Assembly (NCBI RefSeq): GCF_004379255.2
Contig: NC_056033.1
Location: 22,684,209-22,748,208 of the forward strand
Source: Salvia splendens
Taxonomy: Eukaryota; Streptophyta; Magnoliopsida; Lamiales; Lamiaceae
Length of the DNA: 64,000 bases
Direction: 5' to 3'
A program made the position numbers and the translations under genes. This document shows positions 52,577-62,393 of the stretch, piece after piece. The notes beneath the pieces are model-generated. The model had not been told where the DNA came from, searched no databases, and saw only the letters and a list, made by a program, of their open reading frames with translations. How positions within the stretch are numbered: position 1 is the stretch's first letter; every line of letters begins with the position of its first letter.

Positions 52577-53745
52577 TGATAAGGCTCATTTCATGCATCG
52601 GTTTAGGGGTAAAATGTACGCTACTTGATCGGTTTATCGCGCAAAGCAAGTGTTAAATGTGCAGGAATGTTGCTTGACCAAGGCAACAATGCCAAACTGA
52701 TCAAGCAAGTACAATAGGCGAAAAGAGTCCAGAAATCGGGGGAGTTGATCAAGGGGAGTTGATCAAGCAGGCAAGGAGGGGACCACGGGCTTCCAGAAGA
52801 AGGACACGCGAGGCAATGAGCTGGATGGTGCGCATCATTCTGTTAGTAAGGACAACGTTCTAGAAGGGGACACGTGTTGATATATGAGACGCAAGGACGG
52901 AGCTGAGTCATGAATCTGTTACTGAAAAGCGTCGTCATTCTAGAAAGAGAGCACGTAGCAATCGATGAGTCGCTCGCACTCAGCGTGAGTGAATATTCCC
53001 TGCCAAGATCGTTATCCAGCTGGAGGTCGTGCCTATAAATAGAGGATGTGCCACCACATTAAGGAGATCGGATCCTTTACTTTCCGTCTTTAGTTTAGTT
53101 TAGTTTAGCTCTCTAGTTTAGTTCAGTTCTCTAGATAGCTTAGATAAAGTAATGCTTAGTTAGAAAGGGTGATCGAAGGAGTGCTGCAGAATACTTGATA
53201 TCTGTCGGCGTATTCTTAAGTTTCCCGCCGAGGATCTCCTCGGTTTTACTAGCTTTCGTATTTTCCGAAGTGTTAGCTCAGTTTAAATTTCACGTTGTAC
53301 TGTTCTGAGTTTAGTTTTAATCAAAGTTGCTTTCGTTTTCATCGTGGTGTTTACTGTTTCACGTAGTTAATTTTCATTCCAGTCTAAAATTCACTTGACC
53401 CAGTGATTAAAATTTCCTTGATCAAGTTAGTAAGTTAAATTCTGTCTAGAGTAAAATCAGTAGGTAAAAACTCCCAAAGTTAAAGCGTGGCAGCAGCCAA
53501 CCCTCCTTTCACTACTCACACACTTGATACACTAGCTTCTCTGTGGGATCGATCCCGAACTTGCCGCTTTACTGTTAAAGTGGTGTAAAATTGGGAGTTT
53601 GTAAATTACTTTGGTAGGAAACGAGTGATGGCGAGATTGCATTGATCAAGTGGCAACGACATTTGCTAACTGATCCAACCGGTTCGGTTATCTTCCATAT
53701 AACTTGATCCACACTCTATTCGCACCCCCTCTCGAGGTCCTTCCA
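52577..53745 (+). mobile_element. 3' LTR of the Athila-like element
   Basis: It starts TGATAAGGCTCATTTCATGC and ends GAGGTCCTTCCA, 1169 bp, with a TATA box at 53034-53041. It aligns with the 5' LTR throughout. The Tekay-like integrase frame resumes at the very next base (53746), so the right junction is clean. The 5-bp target duplication would be GTGAT (53746-53750), but its partner is lost with the left junction. Confidence 0.95.
53034..53041 (+). promoter_or_regulatory. TATA box in the 3' LTR
   Basis: TATAAATA in the same context as in the 5' LTR (GCCTATAAATAGAGGATGTG). Downstream it could drive read-out transcription into the Tekay-like integrase remnant. Confidence 0.75.
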
Positions 53746-55188
53746 GTGATAGAACCAGATTTAAGGGCCAGGATCATCGAAGCTCAAAGACGTGATGAAG
53801 CATTAGAGAAAATACGTCTGAAGGTGAGGACGGGGAAAGAAGAAAGTTACCGCTAAGAAGCGGATAACGCCCTCACTTTTGAAGGGAGACTGTGTGTACC
53901 CAATGACGAGGCGCTCAGGAATAAGATCATGAGTGAAGCTCATGAGACGCCATACACTATCCATCCTGGAAGTACGAAAATGTACGAGGACATGAAGAAA
54001 TAATTCTGGTGGGATGGCATGAAAAGGAGCATAGCGTCGTTTGTAGAAAGATGCCTGGCATGTCAACAGGTGAAGGCTCTACACCAACGACCATATGGGA
54101 AATTACAACCCCTTGAGATTCCTGAATGGAAATGGGAACACATTGCAATGGACTTTGTGACAGGACTGCCAAAGTCCCAAAGAGGAAATACTGCCATCTG
54201 GGTGATTATAGATAGCCTCACCAAAAGTGCTCACTTTATACCAATCCGTGTCACGTATGGATCAGACAAGTTGGCCCAGATCTATGTACAGGAGATCATA
54301 CGCTTACATGGAGTACCGGTAACGATCACTTCAGATCGTGATTCAAAGTTTACTTCTAGATTATGGATAAGCCTGCAGCGAGAGCTAGGCACCCGATTGA
54401 ATTTCCGTACCGCATTCCATCCACAGACGGATGGGCAGTCTGAGAGGACGACCCAGACATTGGAGGATATGTTGAGAGCCGTAGTGCTGGACCGTGGAGG
54501 AAACTGGGAGCCAGTACTACCACTTATAGAGTTTGCTTACAACAACAGTTATCAAGCAACTATAAATATGGCCTCGTATGAGGCACTTTATGGAAAGAAA
54601 TGTAGATCACCGCTTTACTGGGATGAAGTTGGTGAGAGAAAGATTCTTGGACCGAAATCGGTAGAAGAGATGATAGAAATTGTCCGACAGATCCGAGAAA
54701 GAATCAAGGAAGCTCAAGATAGGCAAAAATCTTACGCCAATGCTCGCAGAACCGATCTACAGTTCAAGGCGGGACACCAAGTTTTCCTGAAAGTATCCCC
54801 GTCAAAAGGGATAACAAGGTTCGGTGTCAAAGGCAAGCTAAGGCCACGTTTTATCGGACCTTATGAAATTCTAGAAGAAGTCGGTCCTGTGGCGTACAGG
54901 TTGGCACTTCCGTCGAGCTTCGGAAATGTGCACAATGTTTTTCATGTGTCACAATTGAGAAAATATGTGTTCGACCCCAAACACATAGTCCACCAAGAAG
55001 AAATGGTGTTAGAATCGGATTTGAGCTATGAAGAAAAGCCAGAAGCAATCTTGGATCGGAAAGTAAAAGAGTTGAGAAATAAAGCTATTGTAACAGTGAA
55101 AGTTCTATCGAAGCATCATGACCACGAGGAAGCCACGTGGGAGCTTGAAGACAAGATGAAAGAGAAGTACCCGGAGCTTTTTGAATGA
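53746..55188 (+). pseudogene. Tekay-like integrase with C-terminal chromodomain
   Basis: The frame resumes at VIEPDLRARIIEAQRRDEAL. The HHCC zinc-binding region spans HETPYTIHPGST to CLACQQ. TAA at 54001 and a stop near 53855 interrupt this part. From 54019 to 55188 the frame is open and covers the catalytic core: Asp in MDFVTGLP, Asp in TSDRDSKF, Glu in QTDGQSERTTQTLEDML. It continues to the C-terminal region (FIGPYEILEEVGPVAYRLAL) and a chromodomain-like end (PEAILDRKVKELRN, ATWELEDKMKEKYPELF). In this family the chromodomain is thought to direct insertion to chromatin bearing specific histone marks. This part alone is intact, but RT is broken. Confidence 0.94.
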
Positions 55189-55218
55189 CTTAAGCAAAAT
55201 TTCGGGACGAATTTTTCA

Positions 55219-55230
55219 TTAAGGGTAGAA
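55219..55230 (+). promoter_or_regulatory. Polypurine tract of the Tekay-like element
   Basis: TTAAGGGTAGAA immediately precedes the LTR start TGTAATGGCC. The context TTCGGGACGAAT...AAGGG.TAGAATGTAA is usual before Tekay/Del 3' LTRs. It is weakened by non-purine positions. Confidence 0.8.
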
Positions 55231-55970
55231 TGTAATGGCCACAATTTAATTATATTAAGATATTTATCAAACAACCAAGTGAATGCCACTCTCTAGTTAC
55301 TTTGATTTCGAGAATACACAACCCTTATGTTCGGTGTGCTCGATTAGTGACTAATATCGATCTAGAAATGAAGGAAATGAGCAAGTTTTGAATTAAGAAT
55401 ATATACGCGTTCGTTTATTCCTTTAGGAAACAAAATACAATGTTGTTACATTCCAAGCTATGGCTTAGCTTACAAAAAATAAGAACAATACATATGAATG
55501 TCAAAATGGAAATGCCTCGAGTCTATTCTTTACGAGCCCAAGCCACCCTCTTTTCGATGCCCGTGAGTGCAGCCTGCTGGCCGAGAGCTATCAGCAACCC
55601 ATAGGCAGCCCAATCTTCTCTTCCTCCTTTGAATAGAAGAACCTGTAAGATGCAGGCAAAACTAATTAAATCCTAGAGTGCAAACAAACCGAAATCTGTC
55701 AAGTAAGGGAGAAGTGAGGAAGGAGACAAAACTACCTTTTTAATGAGGACCAAAGGACTTGCCAAAAGGGGCAAGGTCAGATTTGCTGCAACAAGCAAAA
55801 GGGGCAGCCTGGCAGCAGCTTGCAGCAGCTCCTAAACTCCCAACAAATCCCTGCAGCCTCAGCTTGTACACTCTGACAAATAACATAAATACAAGAGTCC
55901 TTACCTCCTAGTACAAACAACAATTTCCAGTTAAAGTTTGCTGCAGAATCATAAAAAAAAAAGGAATTTG

Positions 55971-56081
55971 CTGCAGGAAGAGAACAAGGAATACAACAGA
56001 TGTGGGGGTTCTTATAGGAAAAGAGTGTGTACTTGTGAGGGAATTAAATGGGCTGCAGGAAGAGAACAAGGAATACAACAG
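55971..56081. repeat. 29-bp direct repeat flanking the left hairpin arm
   Basis: CTGCAGGAAGAGAACAAGGA plus nine further bases occur at 55971-55999 and again at 56053-56081, an 82-bp offset. The second copy supplies the hairpin loop. The layout points to template switching during replication or reverse transcription. Confidence 0.93.
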
Positions 56082-56133
56082 CCCATTTAATTCCCTCACA
56101 AGTATACACTCTTTTCCTATAAGAACCCCCACA
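56001..56133. repeat. Near-perfect inverted repeat, 55-bp arms, 23-bp loop
   Basis: The left arm 56001-56055 and right arm 56079-56133 are reverse complements at 54 of 55 positions (the GTGTGTAC/GTATAC region holds the mismatch). The 23-base loop is 56056-56078. The loop sequence is part of a 29-bp direct repeat (55971-55999 and 56053-56081), so direct and inverted copies interlock. RNA from either strand would fold into a long, nearly perfect hairpin. Confidence 0.95.
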
Positions 56134-59100
56134 CCACCTCCAAAACCCCTCCCCCTCTTGCTCGAAATCTTCAGCCAAGTAGCAAGTTTGAGAGTGAGTG
56201 TTTGGGAGAAGAGTCTCTGCAGAGTTCCTGCAGGCAATTCCCACTCCCCATAGGTAACACCATTCTTCCCCTCTTCACAAACCCTCTATGTTAAAACTCA
56301 AGCTCATCTTTTTCCCCAACTTTTTCAACAACGAATCAGGGAGGAAGTAAGAGAATTTCAAATTCTAGAGACGAGAAACTCAAGAACAGCAACTACTCTT
56401 CAAGAAGGTAACCTCCACCTCAGTCTTCCCACATATTGACACATCACATATAGGCAAACATAGAATCTTCCCAATGTTAACAACACAGTGAGATTAACAT
56501 GTTACACATGGGTCTTCCAAGTAGCAACACATTATTCAAGAATCACCAAATCCATATAATAGTCAATCCAAGTCTTACAACCATAGTAAACACAAGTCAA
56601 GAAACTTATCCCCAGAATAGGAATCTGCCGGAATTCCGGTGACTGAGTTTTGGCACGCCGTTTCCGACGGTGGCAGCCCTACACCCCGATTCATCACTGA
56701 TTTCACCACCATCACAAATCTACAAGTTTGAAACACCAAAACTTTTAAATCAAAGATTAAATCTTTAGAAATAAAACCAAAAAGGAAGTAGAATAGAATT
56801 TCCCTAACTTACCTCTCGGGAGTTGGTGAGGATGCAGCGGCCGGGAAGCTGCTCCGGCAGTACGAGGCACCGAGGAGGCCAAAGCCGCTGTCTGTGTATG
56901 CACAGTGGCGGCGGCGGCAGATCCGAGAAAGAAAGAGGGAGTGAGGGAAGAGGAAGAGAAGAGAGACGGATGGATGGAGAAAGAGAGAGGGCGACGGCGG
57001 CGCTGGGGATTGACGGAGGCGGTGGCGGGAGTCCAGCAATGAAGACGGCGAGGTCTCTGTGACAGCGGCGACTCTGGCCGTTGCGCACCACGTGCAGCCG
57101 AGACCCGGAGGAGAGCTGACGGCGACGGTGCTATGTGCCGGCATGTGAGCAGTGTTGACACCGAGAAGCACTCGGAGACGGCAATGGCGGGGCTGGTTGC
57201 GTGACAACGGCGGCACCGGCCGACCTCGGTCAAGGGTCTGGCGGCTGGCGGTGGATCGGCGTCTTCGCCGAGGAGAAAGAGGGAGAGGAGGCTAGAGTCT
57301 GTTTAATTTTCAATTTGGGAATTAATTTTGTGAGAGAGGAATGGGAGAGACCGACGGTTTTTGGGGAGGAGTCTTCTTCTTTTTTCTTTCATTTGGGCCA
57401 TAGTATATTTTAGGCCAGAGGAATTAAATTGATGATGGGCTAACTCTTGATAAGGATTTAAATCAAGTTGGAGTTTGGGCCTGAAAATGTTAAATAAAGA
57501 AAGAGTTAATTCCTTCATTTTGGGCCTGCTGCGGAAATTAAATTCGCGGGCCCTCATAAAATGTTTACCCGACCAATTAATTGATGGTCCGCTAATTAAC
57601 CGCGGTGATGAATTTAATTACCGGACTTTAGCTTAGTGCTCGAATAATTGATATAGGAAATGCTACGCTTATTAATTCCACAAAGATGAGTAGACCCCGG
57701 ATTTTTTTTTATTGCTTGAATAATTTGCATAGGAGGTAACGCTCTTGTGTAAACCGAATAATTTTCATAAGCCTCCAAATAAATTAAATACCTCGGTTTA
57801 ATTTATGCTTAAGGACTCTCCCATGAAATAAGGAGAAAGAATAAAATGATCATGCACTTAGGATGCATTCACGTCAAGTTTATTTGGCTCCTTAAACCTA
57901 ATTTAAGTAATTTATTTTCTAAAGGGACATCGTCGCACGTCAAGTGAGATCAGGTCAAGGGACTTTCAACTAAGGAATTAAGCTCTGAGGTGGGCTTTCT
58001 TTTCAAAACGTGATTTTGTATGAAAATGTGAATATGTTTTAAAATATGTTGGCATGCCATGTTTTGCTTTACAATTACCTATCAGCTTGGCTATGCCAAA
58101 CATGTTAAATCGAATTCGAGTCCCAGTAGGACCGAAAACCCTACTCAGACTAGTGTACACATATGGGGATCGTGAGCTAACTTTCGAGTTGGCCGGTCCA
58201 GTGACCGTCGTGGAATGTGGCCACATTCCCGGTTCACATACATTCAGATATGGTATTTATGTATTTATGTGATTACGCAATCAATTTTATGAAATGAAAG
58301 GGAATTTAGTGACTCGGGCCTTTTTAAATAAAAAACCGTGTTCACTCAACTGTAGCTGACAAATTAAATGGAAATTATTTTCGGCACTATGCTCACTGAG
58401 TATACCAAATACTCAGCTCTGCATGTTTCTTTTCTAACGTGCAGGTTGAACGTGTACGAGGAGGCGAAGGTGTTGGGAAGTGACTATTGAATTAGTAGAT
58501 AGGTAGCCCAAAGTAGTATGTCTCCATACATACTATTTTATCTTGGACTCTTTCGCTGCAAATAGAACGATGTTCAAGGAATGTATAAATTAAATCTTGA
58601 TACTCTGATTTCATTTTGAATATGTACCCATTCGCCTTCGAAACTATTACCTTGAGTTGATTATTTCCCTTATGTTGAGTTCATGATTGCTGAGATTATT
58701 TTAGTCACGAAATAGCTACGCTCACTAGTATTAGGGAGTTGTGGTCGTGAGAGGTACTAACCAACACCACATGGGAAGGAATGAAACAATAAAAACACTT
58801 TTAAAATTCTAAACAGTGAAAACTTGATCAATTAGCAAGGAAATCAATTTTTAATCCAATTATGCATTGTCTCAATAATATAAAAAATTATAAAATATTG
58901 ATCATCGTTGAAACATCGAAATTATAAAATTTCTTTAGCAAAATTGTCTCATGTACAATGTTTTACTTTTTCATGTGGAGTATTTCAAATTGAGTTTAGA
59001 ATGAGATTTTGACTTTTATATAAGTTTAAAAAAAAGGAAAAATACAAACATAAAAAGGACATTAGCAGCGTGTGAAGATTCATTATTAGTTAGTGTTGAA

Positions 59101-59767
59101 TCTTTTATTTTATAATGTTTTGTCTAATTTTTTTGTGTATTTTTTTACACACAACTAAAAGGTGAACAATGAAATGTTATGGAGTAATAGTATTATCCCA
59201 AAATGAATAAATTTTAAAAAATGGTGCAAGTTTCAGTGACTTCAATTCTCTCTGATTACGTGTTTATAAAGTTAAAGACGGATTCTATCTCTAGCGAATT
59301 TATAGCAAATTTGAAACAATTTAAATCAAGTCAAATGGTAAATAGCAATACGAAAAGAATGCGACTTTGCTTTGAATAATATAAATCAATTCAAATTTTA
59401 TATAAGAATACTAAAATTCATCTTTCTAATAATATTATACTCATGTTAATTGGCTATACATACGGACCAATGTCACTTTATTTTTGTGGAATAAAAATCA
59501 ATTCTAACAGTACTATATAATGATATCAAAATGTAGTGTTATTAATAATACTTAATTATATATTCATTCAATTAATAAAATAGTAGATCGCGTTGGGATT
59601 GAAAACATGGACAATAATTCCTAGACGAATGGATTATATAACAATTCAATACTATATAATAGTAGTACTAAAGTTCACATGTATTAATAATATTACGTGA
59701 AGTGCAAATTCACTTATCACATGAATGTCATTTGATGAACAATTCTATGCGTTTTGGGCACAACACT

Positions 59768-59937
59768 CCAAAGGTTTAGCAGTTCATGAGGCCAGGGTGT
59801 AGTACCGACTCAGTAACATAACGTTCACTAAGTGATCAAAGTTAAATTCATCCCCAAAGGGTTTAGTAATCCATAGGACTAGGTTGTAGTACCGACTTAG
59901 TAACATAGTTTATAATTTAACAACACGGTGTAATGTA
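59768..59937. repeat. 87-bp tandem duplication
   Basis: CCAAAGGTTTAGCAGTTCAT...AGTACCGACTCAGTAACATA at 59768-59820 recurs as CCAAAGGGTTTAGTAATCCA...AGTACCGACTTAGTAACATA at 59854-59907, offset 87. Divergence is moderate, so the event is older than the element insertions that kept perfect TSDs. Confidence 0.85.
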
Positions 59938-59939
59938 CT

Positions 59940-60900
59940 TTTTGCTATGCAATATTCTATATGAAATATAAAATATTAGCTATATAATTTAAAATGTTAA
60001 ATAGATGAGCTAAAAATATGTGATTTTTTTAGCGATATTCGATCGTAATGTTTCAAAAATTAAAATTTAATGAAATTCAAATCACTTTATTAGATATTGC
60101 AACATTTGATTTTTTTTATATTGATGTTTGATTGAGGTTTAACGTAATGTTCCAAAAATAGAGAGCTTAAAAGAAATAAAAATAATAGAGAATTAAAGTT
60201 ATAAAATTGTTAAAATCACAACAGTAAACAAAATTAATATTAAATATCATATTTAGTATCAATAATCGATTGTAGCTAAGTGCATTTTATAAAGAAACAG
60301 AGAAAATATTAATTATATAGCTTTAAAATGCGAAATAGATGAATTAAAAATACAAGAATTTTTTTAATGAGGTTCAACTATAACGTCCCACATATAAAAG
60401 AAATTAAATAAATTGAAAATTTGGAAATTAAAGAAAGAAAATCAAAATTATGAAAATTCTAAAATCAAAATCATAAGCTCGATTAGTATAACTATATCAT
60501 ATACCAAATTTCAATTTATTGTGTGGTATATTGGATTGAGCTAAGTATAATAAAATTTTATAAATAAAATGACCAAAATATTAAGTATATAGCCTTAAAA
60601 TATTAAATAGGTGGATTAAGAACATGCTATTTTTTAAAGTTTACTATCCTGATTAAAAAATAAAAAAATTAATAGAAATTAAATTTTAGATAGATAAAGA
60701 ATTAAAATCAAAATTGTAAACTCAATGAATTTTTTTAGTGTGTTATTATATCAAAAATTTTAATGTGTTAGCATTTTACAATGAATTCAGTTGAGAACAC
60801 TATTATTTTATAAAGAAAAAGAAAAGGCATTAATTTTATAGCTTTAGAATATGAAAAATGTGAGTTACGAACATATGATACAATTAATTTAAGTGGACGG
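59940..60900. repeat. Diverged AT-rich tandem repeat, 3-4 copies of ~250-330 bp
   Basis: A block of the form TATAAAGAAA...ATTAATTATATAGCTTTAAAATR..AAATAGATGAATTAAAAATA recurs near 59975, 60311, 60584 and 60831. Each copy is followed by TTTTTT and a stretch with ATTAAAATCA...TATATCA...TTCAATTTATTGTG or relatives. Spacing shrinks from about 336 to 247 bp through indels. No coding sense. Confidence 0.65.
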
Positions 60901-61269
60901 ACCAAAAATGAGGGTGTAATAAATTTAATATTTTTAGAAAATTATTAAAGCATAGCTTTAACTAAAGTATGGATTATTTTGAAATGATAGTATTATTTTT
61001 TTTATAAATTTGATTTAAGAATTTTAATATTTTTTATTTAAATGTGGAGTATAAATTTTAAAAATTAAATTAAATAATGATATTTGCTGCACGATTTCGA
61101 GTCCTACAAGAAAACCAACCAACATCGGGTTTCCCATTGTTATCGTGATCCTAAACCTCATAGGAAATTCTAAGACATTGTCTGCTCCCAAAGTTTTGAT
61201 AACTTAATAGTTTATAAAAACTCAAAGAGCGGTCGTTATTTGAAAATTTTATATTCTTATAGTTTGATA

Positions 61270-61496
61270 CTTCCTCTATCCACGAAAAAATCTCATTTGT
61301 GAACGACACGGGTTTTAGTGAGAAAATTGGTAAAGTAAGAGAGAAGAAGAAAAAGTAGGTAAAGTATATGAGATAGGAGAAAATATGGATATAGTATGAG
61401 AGAAAAAAATTTCACTTTTAGATATGAGACTATGTTTTGTGGACATCCAAAAATAGCAAAATACGACTATTTTGACTATTTTTTGTGGGGATGGAG
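61270..61496. mobile_element. Stowaway-like MITE (227 bp)
   Basis: It is flanked by the dinucleotide TA on both sides (61268-61269 and 61497-61498). The left end CTTCCTCTATCCACGAAAAA and the reverse complement of the right end (CTCCATCCCCACAAAAAA) are imperfect terminal inverted repeats of the CTCCCTCCGTCC type known from Stowaway (Tc1/mariner-derived) MITEs. The interior has the usual ACACGGGTTTTA and AGTATGAGA stretches and no coding capacity. Confidence 0.85.
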
Positions 61497-62385
61497 TATT
61501 TGAAACCAAAAAGGTAGCATTAATTTATAGCGGTGATATTATTCTATTGTCCTTTATGATCCTCTTCCATTCTCTCTAACAACAATCACGGTTATTTGGT
61601 TACTATACATATGAATCTTTGTTTTTCAAATTTTGTATTCTAATGTAGTTGTTGAGAATATAATTATGAATGAGCAATCAAATACCTATCATTGTAGATT
61701 TAAACTCAATTAAAATTATGTTGTAAACTCAATTTTTATATTATACTTAAATTGATTGTTAATATGAAACTTATTATATGGAATGAAGGCATGAAGTTTC
61801 TATGATTAACAAGTATTATACTAAAGCTTTGGAATAGGAGTATGTGTGATATTATGTGAATTTCCTAAGAATTAAGTATGCACCATTTGAATAGAAGTTT
61901 GCTTGATATTTAAAGCAGCGTGTATTTTTAGAAAATATAAAATACATAAATTTCAATCCCAAAATTTAATAGATCTTCAATTACATATTAATCGATATTC
62001 TTTCATAAATTAATATAGCACTAAAAATATTAAAAATATTAATCTATTCTTAAATATAAATAAGTAAGGTGGACAAGGAAATGTTGATAGCAGCCCACCA
62101 ACTCCCCATTAACGGACACAATTTCAACTGCCTACATTTGATATCTGATTAATTTTATGTTAATAAAATTTAACTGAAAAGGTTCTTATTTGGTCAAATC
62201 AAGTCTTTTGTTCAACAATTCTAACATCTAATCAATCAAAACTATTTAAATTAGTTGCCCAATCCTTCAACATATTATTAATCTACATATGTTTTATTTC
62301 TTCTGTTATCCCAATTTGATTTTTCTGCATCAAATTAATAGGAGGTAAGTGAGATTTTTTTGAACTAAAGGGTGGTGAATATTTT

Positions 62386-62393
62386 TTCTGAAT
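62386..62393. repeat. hAT target site duplication, left (TTCTGAAT)
   Basis: Eight bases, identical to 63884-63891, directly outside the left TIR. Confidence 0.95.

Larger units (their letters stand above)
32842..53745 (+). mobile_element. Athila-like element lacking most of pol, hosting LINE-2
   Basis: In order: 5' LTR (32842-33992), tRNA-Asp-like primer site (33996-34013), gag (34082-36111), aspartic protease (about 36150-36510), a fused pol remnant (36440-37395), an env-position ORF resembling ATHILA ORF1 (37949-40317), a 3' non-coding region with two stem-loops (40318-41150 and 51781-52576, split by LINE-2) and the 3' LTR (52577-53745). RT core, RNase H and integrase core are absent, so it is non-autonomous. 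By eye the LTRs differ at about 25 of the first 460 aligned bases, mostly transitions. The first 8 bases of the 5' LTR are missing together with flanking host sequence. Confidence 0.93.
31786..58752 (+). mobile_element. Tekay-like chromovirus (Ty3/Gypsy), outermost nest level
   Basis: Recognisable parts on the plus strand are RT and the start of RNase H (31786-32846), then, after a 21-kb insertion, the integrase with a C-terminal chromodomain (53746-55188), the polypurine tract and a 3' LTR (55231-58752). The gag, protease and 5' LTR are missing or unrecognisable upstream of 31786. Several stops and a frameshift disable it. The inserted material (32842-53745) is the Athila-like element with its own nested insertions. 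About 120-140 residues of the RNase H-to-integrase linker are missing at the left insertion junction. Confidence 0.93.
55231..58752 (+). mobile_element. 3' LTR of the Tekay-like element (~3.5 kb)
   Basis: It begins TGTAATGGCCACAATTTAAT. The end is placed at GTGGTCGTGAGA (58752) by alignment with the GGTCGTGACA end of the minus-strand LTR; the last bases have changed from CA to GA, so the limit is approximate. Blocks shared with the 43184-46329 LTR include GGCCGGTCCAGTGACC (58190), TGTGGCCACATTC (58217) and the CACTGAGTATACCAAATACTC stretch (58397). It contains a hairpin (56001-56133). GC-rich open frames at 56757-57240 are LTR sequence, not genes. Confidence 0.85.
58753..62385. other. AT-rich intergenic DNA with old repeats, no gene
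   Basis: No open frame of note on either strand and no recognisable motif of a host gene. The region holds an 87-bp tandem duplication, an approximately 250-330-bp diverged tandem repeat and a Stowaway-like MITE (all listed separately). The remainder, including 61499-62385, is A/T-rich sequence in which I see nothing specific. Confidence 0.75.

Noticed and set aside
56757..57240. GC-rich open frames (up to 158 codons) on both strands
   Set aside because: They are within the chromovirus 3' LTR; the several overlapping frames on both strands reflect high GC and show no domain.
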